NCBI GenBank assembly: GCA_023452965.1
Contig: JAEXUU010000834.1
Location: forward strand, 1-9,005
Direction: 5' to 3'
Length of the DNA: 9,005 nt
Source of the DNA: Pseudomonadota bacterium
GTDB lineage: Bacteria; Pseudomonadota; Alphaproteobacteria; Rhizobiales; Beijerinckiaceae
Position numbers and translations under genes: made by a program. This document shows positions 1 through 6,011 of this stretch, one piece after another. The notes under the pieces are model-generated. The model searched no databases. It was not told the origin of the DNA and saw only the letters and a program-made list of their open reading frames with translations. Each line of letters begins with the position of its first letter. Positions within the stretch are counted from its first letter, which is position 1.

Positions 1-196
1 CGAGCTCGGCCCGCAAATGATCGCGGTCGGCTGCGATCTCCGCCAGCGACAACGGAAAGGCGGCTTCGGCCCGCCGGCGCGCCAGCCGATCAGCCCGCCG
101 CGCCAGAGCCGGCAGCGCCGCGAGCGCAAGCAGACTGGCAGCCAGGAAGCCGAGCGCAACGAGCATGACGGCTTCGATCAAGGCTGGCAGCTCCAT
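1..196 (-). CDS. Hypothetical membrane-anchored protein, N-terminal part (cut by window edge)
   Basis: Reading leftwards from an ATG at 196-194, an open frame of 65 codons runs off the window without a stop. An in-frame TAG lies three codons upstream, so this ATG is the first possible start. Residues about 7-31 are a hydrophobic run rich in Leu and Ala (a single predicted membrane helix). A strongly basic stretch follows (RRADRLARRR), then AEAAFPLSLAEIAADRDHLR, which looks like the start of an amphipathic or coiled-coil cytoplasmic region. The layout (short periplasmic end, one helix, positive stop-transfer segment, charged helix) matches a family of uncharacterised Hyphomicrobiales membrane proteins that I recall but cannot name. 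No clear Shine-Dalgarno sequence is visible. It lies 70 bp downstream of eipA on the same strand and could be co-transcribed with it. Function unknown; most of the protein is outside the window. Confidence 0.6.
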   Translation of the reverse strand, partial: MELPALIEAVMLVALGFLAASLLALAALPALARRADRLARRRAEAAFPLSLAEIAADRDHLRAEL

Positions 197-266
197 TCTA
201 GACTACGCCCGAAAAGTCAGCTTGCCATGATCGAAAGCACAATTCCAGTAACGGCAGCTCGACTGC

Positions 267-842
267 TCAGAACGGGTTCCAGGTCGCTTCCGGCGTGAAC
301 TTGAGATAGCCGAGATTGACGCCGAGCCGCCAGCCGACACCGGTGCGTATCGGCACCAGCGTGACGCCTTCGGCGGCCATCGCCGTGAAGCCGAAGCCAC
401 CGACGAAGTAGACCGAGCCGTCGATGCCGGCGAAGCGCTGATAGAGCGCGCTGACGCTCGGCAGATTGTAGACCAGCATCATCGTGTGGGCGCCCTCCCC
501 GCCGAAATCGAAGCCGACCGAGGGCCCCTGCCAGAAGACCTTGCGGTCACCGGCATTGCGGGTGAACAGCGTGCCCTCGCCATAGCGCAGCCCGCCGACG
601 AAGGCGCCCGACGCCTCCTGGCCGAGCACATAGCCGTTGGGCTCACCCCAGCGGCGCACCGCCTCCTCGACGGTGAGCGCGAAGCCGCGCGAGACATTGC
701 CGAAGAACTGATGGCCGGAGGTGACCAGCTCGTTCTGCGAGAAAGAGTTCTGCTGAGCGGCGGCAGGAGCGCTGACTACGCTCGCGGCGCTGGCCGCGAG
801 CAGGAGCGCGGCAGCCAGCAGGTTGCGGCGGATTTGGTTCAT
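267..842 (-). CDS. eipA: EipA-family (DUF1134) periplasmic envelope protein
   Basis: A 191-residue protein with an N-terminal signal peptide: basic MNQIRR, a hydrophobic core of Leu/Ala to about residue 24, and a probable cleavage after the Ala run near residue 29 (APAAA|QQ). The remainder is the DUF1134 domain, recognised from conserved blocks such as GHQFFGNVSRG, GEPNGYVLGQEASGAF, GGLRYGEGTL, WQGPSVGFDFGG, MMLVYNLPSV and the C-terminal GVNLGYLKFTPEATWNPF. In Brucella abortus the member EipA is a soluble periplasmic beta-barrel-like protein needed for envelope stress resistance and virulence, and its gene is activated by CtrA (family knowledge). The start at 842 was chosen because it begins the signal peptide and has GGAG (plus-strand ctcc at 851-854) 8 nt upstream. 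The frame stays open far upstream, but that part has no signal peptide or domain. I see no full TTAA-N7-TTAA CtrA box in the spacer before it. The family call is secure; the exact role here is inferred. Confidence 0.92.
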   Translation of the reverse strand: MNQIRRNLLAAALLLAASAASVVSAPAAAQQNSFSQNELVTSGHQFFGNVSRGFALTVEEAVRRWGEPNGYVLGQEASGAFVGGLRYGEGTLFTRNAGDRKVFWQGPSVGFDFGGEGAHTMMLVYNLPSVSALYQRFAGIDGSVYFVGGFGFTAMAAEGVTLVPIRTGVGWRLGVNLGYLKFTPEATWNPF

Positions 843-1037
843 CACATCGTCTCCAGGCCGGCTCCGGGCGCCAGGCATTCTGCCTTCGATCCGGGCGGCG
901 GCGGCGCAGAAGTGCGCCAATACGCGTCGATTCCACGCGATTACGGTAACTGCTTGGATACCCTGCATATGTATCCAAGCGGTGAACAACCGCCCGCCTG
1001 CCGCGCGCGACGACGCATTTCCGAGGATTTTCCGGCA
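843..1037. promoter_or_regulatory. Divergent intergenic spacer between eipA and the YHS-protein gene
   Basis: These 195 bp separate two genes transcribed away from each other, so both promoters must lie here or inside the flanking genes. The part from about 920 to 1000 is clearly more AT-rich than its surroundings. It contains the TTAC-G-GTAA small palindrome (941-949) and the perfect 10-bp inverted repeat listed separately at 952-980. I could not assign convincing -35/-10 boxes. No TTAA-N7-TTAA CtrA box is present in this stretch. Confidence 0.6.
952..980. repeat. Perfect 10-bp inverted repeat, candidate operator
   Basis: The left arm gcttggatac (952-961) is the exact reverse complement of the right arm gtatccaagc (971-980), with a 9-nt spacer cctgcatat. 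It sits in the AT-richer middle of the divergent eipA/YHS spacer, about 60 bp before the YHS start and about 110 bp before the eipA start. The arm centres are about 19 bp (roughly two helical turns) apart, the geometry expected for a dimeric regulator, so an operator controlling one or both genes is the simplest reading. A transcript hairpin is possible but lacks a T tract. The regulator is unknown. Confidence 0.55.
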
Positions 1038-1559
1038 ATGAAGGCCGCAGCAAGGCAAAATCGGCGCATCTTCGCCCTGATCGGAGCCGTGCTTGCGCTG
1101 TCTGTCGGCGCTGCCCGTGGACAGGACCAGGACCGATCCCTGCCAGCCGGATTGCCCGACCTGCCCGGGATCGGCGAAACCATGATGCGCAGCACGCGCT
1201 CGCCGATCGCACTCGCCGGTTTCGATCCTGTCGCCTACCATCTCGGCGAGCCGATGCCGGGATTGCCCGAGCACGAGCTGACCCATGCCGGGGCCGTCTG
1301 GCGTTTCGCCAGCGCCGCCAATCGCGACGCCTTCCTCGACGCTCCCGCGCTCTACGAGCCGCGCTTCGCCGGCTTCGACGCCAGTGCGGTCGCCGATGGC
1401 TATGCTGCCGATGCCGATCCACGCCGCTACGCGCTCATCGGCAACCAGCTGTTTTTCTTCCGCGATGAAGAGAGCCGCCGCCGCTTCCTGGCCGATGCGG
1501 GCCTGCAAGAGAAGGCGCGGATCAACTGGCCGGCCGTGGCCCGGCAGATCGCCCGCTGA
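1038..1559 (+). CDS. Secreted YHS-domain-like protein
   Basis: A 173-residue protein with a signal peptide: MKAAARQNRR, then a hydrophobic core IFALIGAVLALSVGAA and likely cleavage near ARG|QD (residue 28). The mature part contains a YHS-type fold. GFDPVAYHLGEP (61-72) corresponds to the usual GYDPVAYF segment. WRFASAANRDAFL (88-100) and the Y-P-x-F-x-G-F block (106-113) follow, then the family's DGYAADADP and a late NQLFFF strand. The cysteine that normally follows the Gly-Tyr pair (GGYC) is Asp114, and the whole protein has no cysteine, so any metal or redox role based on that residue is lost. The start at 1038 was preferred over an in-frame ATG at 969 because it begins the signal peptide and has GAGG at 1023-1026. 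It converges on the cysQ-type gene. Function of this family is poorly known. Confidence 0.82.
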   Translation: MKAAARQNRRIFALIGAVLALSVGAARGQDQDRSLPAGLPDLPGIGETMMRSTRSPIALAGFDPVAYHLGEPMPGLPEHELTHAGAVWRFASAANRDAFLDAPALYEPRFAGFDASAVADGYAADADPRRYALIGNQLFFFRDEESRRRFLADAGLQEKARINWPAVARQIAR

Positions 1560-1562
1560 GCC

Positions 1563-2408
1563 TCAGGCGGAGGGGCTGCAGAGGGCCTGCGCGATGGCGC
1601 GAGCCGCGAGGTCCTCGCTGCCCGCCGCGACGAAAGGCGGATTGCGGAAGGCCCGCTCGCTGCAGCCATAGGCCGTTACCGCGCCGGTGAGGGTCCGCAC
1701 CACACCGCCGGCTGCGTCCAGGATCGCTTCCCCGGCGGCGACATCCCATTCCATGGTCGTGCCGCAGCGGACATGCAGATCGGCCTCGCCGGCCGCGATC
1801 AGTCCGAACTTCACCGCCGACGACACCGGGGCGCCCTCTCCGTCGCCGATCGCCGCGGCGATTCCGGCACTGACGGGATCGCCATGGAACCGGCTGACCA
1901 GCATGCGCGGCCCGGCCGCGGGCTCGGCCCTGACCTGGATCATGACGGGAGCGCCGGCAGGCGCCGCATCCGGCCCCAATGGCTGGGCAAAAGCGCGTTC
2001 GCCGCCGTACCAGAGCCGGCCGAGACCCGGCGCCGCGATCGCGCCCGCGATCGGCCGGCCGGCGCAGATGATGGCGATGCAGACGCAATAGCTGTCGCCG
2101 CCCGCCAGGAACTCGCGCGTTCCATCGAGCGGATCGAGCAGGATGAAGACCGGCGCGACCTCGATCTCGCCGACGCTCTCCTCGCTGATCACCGGAAAAT
2201 CGGGCAGCAGTTGCGCCAGTGCCGTCTTCGCCGCCTCGTCGGCAGCCATGTCGGCCGAGCAGACAGGCGAGCCGTCCGGCTTGAGCTTGACGTCGCGGGC
2301 CGAACGCTTGGCGAGCAGGACGGCCGCGCTGCGCCGCGCCGCCTCGCCGAGGAGGCCGGCAAGCCGGTCCCGGTCGTCGAGCAGCGGATCGTCGGGAGCA
2401 ATCGTCAT
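1563..2408 (-). CDS. cysQ: 3'(2'),5'-bisphosphate nucleotidase, CysQ type (inositol monophosphatase superfamily)
   Basis: A 281-residue protein of the lithium-sensitive, Mg-dependent phosphatase superfamily. The metal-site motifs are visible: DGSPVCSADMAADE (45-58), ISEES (74-78, with Glu76/77), DPLDGTREF (92-100, with Asp92 and Asp95) and EWDVAAGEAIL with Trp221-Asp222. DPLDGT followed by K/R-EF is the signature of CysQ rather than SuhB (DP[IL]DGTxNF). CysQ hydrolyses 3'-phosphoadenosine 5'-phosphate (PAP) to AMP, removing a toxic by-product of sulfate assimilation in the cytoplasm. The start is set at the ATG at 2408. An in-frame ATG at 2435 and a GTG at 2444 would add 9 or 12 residues, and none of the three has a strong Shine-Dalgarno. 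The gene's stop lies 3 bp from that of the convergent YHS gene. No cys genes are adjacent. Another inositol-phosphatase-like substrate cannot be excluded. Confidence 0.88.
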   Translation of the reverse strand: MTIAPDDPLLDDRDRLAGLLGEAARRSAAVLLAKRSARDVKLKPDGSPVCSADMAADEAAKTALAQLLPDFPVISEESVGEIEVAPVFILLDPLDGTREFLAGGDSYCVCIAIICAGRPIAGAIAAPGLGRLWYGGERAFAQPLGPDAAPAGAPVMIQVRAEPAAGPRMLVSRFHGDPVSAGIAAAIGDGEGAPVSSAVKFGLIAAGEADLHVRCGTTMEWDVAAGEAILDAAGGVVRTLTGAVTAYGCSERAFRNPPFVAAGSEDLAARAIAQALCSPSA

Positions 2409-2648
2409 GGTTTCCGAGCCATACCCGCAGCCCATGTCGGACACGCTGCGCGAGATATAACCACCTAGTGCATTGCAGGCGAAAGGGAAAGCCGGCTCGC
2501 CTTCTGGCCGTCATCCGGGGCGGACATGCTGGCCGAAGTTATTCGCCCCCGGCTCTTATGCTTAACTTCCCGCAAACCAGACTCGCGCATTCTGCGACAC
2601 CTATGCCGGCGCCGGTGGCGCTGCCCCCTTGTGACCCAGGACCAGATC
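2409..2648. promoter_or_regulatory. Divergent spacer between cysQ and chpT
   Basis: These 240 bp (about 205 bp if cysQ starts at the upstream GTG) lie between genes transcribed in opposite directions and must carry at least the chpT promoter. The stretch 2535-2575 is relatively AT-rich. It holds tatgct (2557-2562), a possible -10 element without a good -35 partner, and a 7-bp inverted repeat, gaagtta (2535-2541) and taacttc (2563-2569), separated by 21 bp. A single TTAA half-site (2562-2565) is present, but no second half at the CtrA spacing. No small gene is convincing here. Confidence 0.45.
2638..2641 (+). promoter_or_regulatory. Ribosome binding site that fixes the chpT start
   Basis: AGGA lies 7 nt before the ATG at 2649. 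The frame remains open back to an ATG at 2526, but that extension is Arg/Cys-rich, unlike the family, and lacks a Shine-Dalgarno. The site therefore supports the shorter start. Confidence 0.6.
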
Positions 2649-3287
2649 ATGACCGCCATCACGCTCGAGCCGCTCGATCTGGCAGCGCTTCTGTGCAGCC
2701 GCGTCTGCCATGACGTGATCAGCCCGGTCGGCGCCATCGTCAACGCGCTCGAGGTGCTCGAGGAAGACGATCCCTCGATGAAGGAGTTCGCGCTCGACCT
2801 GATCAAGAAGAGCGCCCGCAACGCCTCCGCCCGCCTGCAGTTCGCCCGTCTCGCCTTCGGCGCGGCCGGCTCCGCCGGAGCGATGATCGACCTCGGCGAT
2901 GCCGGCAACGTCGCCAACGGCTTCCTCAACGACGAGAAGCTCTCGCTCGACTGGGAGGCGCCGCGCGCCCTGCTGCCGAAGAACCAGGTCAAGCTCGTCC
3001 TCAACCTGCTGGTGCTGGCGACGCAGGCGATCCCGCGCGGCGGCAAGATCACCTGCCGCACCACGGTCACCGGCGAGCAGGGCACCTTCCGGATCACCGC
3101 GACCGGCTCGCATGCCCGCATTCCCGCCCATGTCGAGGACCTCATCGCCGGCCGCTCCGAAAGCGGCGCGATCGACGCCCATGCCGTGCAGCCGGTCTAT
3201 ACCGGAATGGTCGCCCGCGCGGCCGGAATGGCGATCGCCTTCAGTATCGAGGGCGACACCGTCAGCATCTCCGCCGATCAGGCCTGA
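2649..3287 (+). CDS. chpT: ChpT-family histidine phosphotransferase
   Basis: A 212-residue protein with the two-part fold of this family: a helical dimerisation/phosphotransfer domain and a degenerate kinase-like C-terminal domain (HPTransfase, DUF2328). The phosphotransfer box LLCSRVCHDVISPVGAIVNAL (14-34) has the conserved His21-Asp22 pair and SPVGAI. The second helix includes KKSARNASARLQFARLAFG. The C-terminal half keeps the family's KNQVKLVLNLLVLA and PRGG segments but has no ATP-binding G boxes, as expected for a non-catalytic phosphotransferase. In Caulobacter and Brucella ChpT passes phosphate from the hybrid kinase CckA to the receiver domains of CtrA and CpdR, controlling the cell cycle. 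It is followed by the che operon on the same strand, 129 bp away, with a strong hairpin between. In Brucella, as I recall, chpT also lies beside eipA. Co-transcription with cheA is uncertain. Confidence 0.9.
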   Translation: MTAITLEPLDLAALLCSRVCHDVISPVGAIVNALEVLEEDDPSMKEFALDLIKKSARNASARLQFARLAFGAAGSAGAMIDLGDAGNVANGFLNDEKLSLDWEAPRALLPKNQVKLVLNLLVLATQAIPRGGKITCRTTVTGEQGTFRITATGSHARIPAHVEDLIAGRSESGAIDAHAVQPVYTGMVARAAGMAIAFSIEGDTVSISADQA

Positions 3288-3315
3288 GCCGAAACGCTCG
3301 AAAAACCAAAGGGCA

Positions 3316-3346
3316 AGCGCCCGGAAACACCGTTTTTCCGGGCGTT
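3316..3346 (+). terminator. Stem-loop after chpT, possible weak intrinsic terminator
   Basis: The left arm cgcccggaaa (3318-3327) pairs perfectly with tttccgggcg (3335-3344) around a 7-nt loop, and a G-U and an A-U pair extend the stem to 12. It begins about 30 nt after the chpT stop. The 3' side is followed by ttctcaacc rather than a run of T, so termination may be inefficient or need Rho. If it is read through, chpT and the che genes would share a transcript. It could also be an RNA-stability hairpin. Confidence 0.55.
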
Positions 3347-3416
3347 CTCAACCGATCATAAACCCTTCGCCCGCACAATCCCGGCGGCATCAGTGGCGTG
3401 AGTGAACGGTCCTCGC

Positions 3417-6011
3417 ATGGACGAGTTGCTGCAAGAGTTCCTTAGCGAGACCGGCGAGCATCTCGACACGGTCGATCGCGAGCTCGTCAGATTCGAGCAG
3501 GAACCGAACAACACCGATATCCTGCGCAACATCTTCCGGCTGGTTCACACCGTCAAAGGCACCTGCGGCTTCATCGGCCTGCCGCGCCTGGAGGCGCTGA
3601 CCCACGCGGCGGAATCGGTGATGGGCCAGCTCCGCGACGGCGCCTCGGTCTCCTCGACCGCCGTCACCGCGATCCTGGAGACGATCGACCAGATCAAGGA
3701 GATCATGGCCGAGCTGACCGAGAAGGGGCAGGAGCCGCCGGGCAATGACGAGCCTCTGATCGGCCAGCTGCGTGCCCTGGCCGCCAAGGCCAAGCAGGAA
3801 TTGGCGAGCCGCGAGGGACCCGCTGACCTCGACCCGGTCGCGGCCTACCTCGCCAGATCGGCGGCCGAGAACAGGCCTGCCAGCGACACAAAGTCGGATG
3901 ATATCGACCTGGTCTTCAGGGCGGCACCGAGCCCACTCGATCAGCCGCGCGCGCCTGGCAGCGAAGAGGCGACGCGTCCCGTCGGGCCGGCCACGCTGCG
4001 CGTCAATGTCGACACGCTCGAACACCTGATGACCATGGTCTCCGAGCTGGTGCTGACCCGCAACCAGCTTCTCGAGATCGCGCGCCAGCAGGGGGATGCC
4101 GGGCTGAAGGCGCCGCTGCAGCGCCTCTCCCTGATCACCGCCGAGCTCCAGGACGGCGTGATGAAGACCCGGATGCAGCCGATCGGCAACGCCTGGTCGA
4201 AACTGCCGCGCATCGTGCGCGACCTCTCCACCGATCTCGACAAGAAGATCGAGCTGGTGATGGAGGGCGAAGACACCGAACTCGACCGCCAGATCCTCGA
4301 CCTGATCAAGGATCCGCTGACCCATATGGTGCGCAACTGCGCCGACCACGCGATCGAGCCGCCGGCGGAGCGGCTGGCACTCGGCAAGCCGGAAGCCGGC
4401 ACGATCCGCGTCTCGGCCTATCACGAGGGTGGCGCGGTCACCATCGCCATCGCCGATGACGGCCGCGGCATGGATGTCGCCCGCATCCGCAACAAGGCGC
4501 TGCAGAAAGGGCTGGCCAGCGAGGCCGAGCTCGAGAAGATGAGCGAGGCGCAGATCCTGCGCTTCGTCTTCCACCCTGGTTTCTCCACCGCCGAGGACAT
4601 CACCGCGATCTCCGGGCGCGGGGTCGGCATGGACGTCGTCAAGGTCAATGTCGACGCGATCGGCGGGGTCGTCGACATCGCCAGCGTCGCCGGAGCCGGC
4701 ACGGCGATCACCATCAAGATCCCGCTGACGCTGGCCATCGTCTCGGCGCTGATCGTCGCCTCGGGCGCGCAGCGCTTTGCCATTCCCCAGGTCGTCGTGC
4801 GCGAACTGGTACGGGTCAAGCCGGGCAGCGAGCACCGCATCGAGAGCATCAACGATTCGCCTGTGCTGCGCCTGCGCGACCGGCTGTTGCCGATCATCGC
4901 GCTCGCCGGCGTCATGGACCGCGGCACGGCCTCGCTGGAGGACGGCTTCATCGTCGTGACGCAGGTCGGCGAGCGCCAGTTCGGCATCCTCGTCGACTCG
5001 GTGTTCCACACCGAAGAAATCGTCGTCAAACCGATGTCGACGAAGCTGCGGCACATTCCGCTCTTCTCCGGCAACACGATCCTGGGCGACGGCGCCGTCG
5101 TGCTGATCATCGACCCGAACGGCGTCGCGCGCCTGGTCGGGGCTCTGACCGCCGGCCAGGACGGCCCGCTCCCCGGCACGGCCGGTGACGTCGCCACCGC
5201 TGCCGAGCGGACCACCATGTTGGTCTTCCGGGCAGGAGCGAACCGGCTCAAGGCCGTACCGCTGGCACTGGTGACCCGGCTCGAGGAGGTCGATGCCGCA
5301 ATCTTCGAAAGCGGCGGCGGGCGTTCCCTGCTCAACTACCGCGGCCGGCTGATGCCGATCGTGCCCGTCGAGGGCGTCGAGATTCGGGCCAGCGGCCTGC
5401 AGCCGCTGGTGATCTTCTCGGATGGCGACTTCACCATGGCGCTCGCGGTCGATGCCATCGTCGACATCGTCGAGGAGACGCTCGACATCGAGATGGTCGC
5501 CATGGCGGAACAAGGTGTGGTCGGTTCGGCGATCATCCGCGGCCGCGCGACCGAGATTCTCGATCTCGCCCATTATCTGCCGAAGGCGAACGCCAACTGG
5601 CTGCGCAGCCGCCGCGATGCGACCCTCGCCGACGCGCCGCATGTGCTGCTGATCGAGCCTTCCGACTTCCTGCGCGAGATGCTGCTGCCGGTACTCAAGG
5701 CCTCGGGCATGCGGGTCAGCCAGAGCGCCGACATCGGGGTCGCCGCAGGCATCGCCGCCGGCCATGCCGATCTCGCAGCGGTCGTGCTCGATCTGGACCG
5801 CGATCCGGCTGCCGGCCTCGCGCTTGCCGCCCGTCTCCGCGCCGAGCCGAGGCATGCCGGTCTGCGGATCATCGGCCTGTCGACTTTGCCGACCCCGGAG
5901 TTGCATCTCGCCGCAGCCCAGGCCCGCTTCGACGAGGTCGTCACCAAATTCGACCGCCGCGCCTTGATCGCGGAACTGGCCGAGTGCCGGGCACAGAGGC
6001 AAGCGGCATGA
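3417..6011 (+). CDS. cheA: Chemotaxis histidine kinase CheA with two CheW-like domains and a C-terminal receiver
   Basis: An 864-residue cytoplasmic kinase, longer than the roughly 650-residue E. coli CheA. Domains in order: Hpt/P1 (about 1-105) with phospho-accepting His44 in RLVHTVKGTCGF; a linker (about 106-193) with no recognisable P2; dimerisation helices (about 194-265); the HATPase domain with N box HMVRNCADHAIE (303-314), G1 DDGRGMD (347-353), F box FVFHPGFST (383-391) and G2 SGRGVGMD (399-406); a first CheW-like P5 domain (about 444-575); a second CheW-like domain (about 599-725, with NYRGRLMPIV); and a receiver-like domain (about 742-860). The receiver keeps the acceptor Asp792 and Lys844, but its acidic pair is Glu747-Pro748. 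CheA autophosphorylates under receptor control and phosphorylates CheY and CheB. An in-frame GTG at 3402 would add five residues; MDELLQEFL at 3417 matches family starts better. Neither has a strong Shine-Dalgarno. The stop overlaps the cheW start (ATGA). Confidence 0.95.
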   Translation: MDELLQEFLSETGEHLDTVDRELVRFEQEPNNTDILRNIFRLVHTVKGTCGFIGLPRLEALTHAAESVMGQLRDGASVSSTAVTAILETIDQIKEIMAELTEKGQEPPGNDEPLIGQLRALAAKAKQELASREGPADLDPVAAYLARSAAENRPASDTKSDDIDLVFRAAPSPLDQPRAPGSEEATRPVGPATLRVNVDTLEHLMTMVSELVLTRNQLLEIARQQGDAGLKAPLQRLSLITAELQDGVMKTRMQPIGNAWSKLPRIVRDLSTDLDKKIELVMEGEDTELDRQILDLIKDPLTHMVRNCADHAIEPPAERLALGKPEAGTIRVSAYHEGGAVTIAIADDGRGMDVARIRNKALQKGLASEAELEKMSEAQILRFVFHPGFSTAEDITAISGRGVGMDVVKVNVDAIGGVVDIASVAGAGTAITIKIPLTLAIVSALIVASGAQRFAIPQVVVRELVRVKPGSEHRIESINDSPVLRLRDRLLPIIALAGVMDRGTASLEDGFIVVTQVGERQFGILVDSVFHTEEIVVKPMSTKLRHIPLFSGNTILGDGAVVLIIDPNGVARLVGALTAGQDGPLPGTAGDVATAAERTTMLVFRAGANRLKAVPLALVTRLEEVDAAIFESGGGRSLLNYRGRLMPIVPVEGVEIRASGLQPLVIFSDGDFTMALAVDAIVDIVEETLDIEMVAMAEQGVVGSAIIRGRATEILDLAHYLPKANANWLRSRRDATLADAPHVLLIEPSDFLREMLLPVLKASGMRVSQSADIGVAAGIAAGHADLAAVVLDLDRDPAAGLALAARLRAEPRHAGLRIIGLSTLPTPELHLAAAQARFDEVVTKFDRRALIAELAECRAQRQAA

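Noticed and set aside
486..1037. Upstream extension of the YHS-protein frame
   Set aside because: It lies antisense to eipA and in the spacer, and would place the signal peptide internally. The ATG at 1038 begins a typical signal sequence.
843..1508. Upstream extension of the eipA frame to 413 residues
   Set aside because: The extension is antisense to the YHS gene, has no domain, and would bury the signal peptide. The start at 842 has a proper ribosome binding site.
1560..1562. A shared bidirectional terminator between the convergent YHS and cysQ genes
   Set aside because: Only 3 bp separate the stops, and I see no hairpin with a T tract around them.
2562..2565. CtrA binding site upstream of chpT
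   Set aside because: Only one TTAA is present; no second TTAA occurs 7 nt away on either side, so the full CtrA box is not met.
3390..6002. An 870-codon open frame antisense to cheA
   Set aside because: It mirrors the high-GC third-position bias of cheA. Its translation is Asp/Arg/Gly/His-rich with no recognisable domain, while the sense strand carries every CheA motif.
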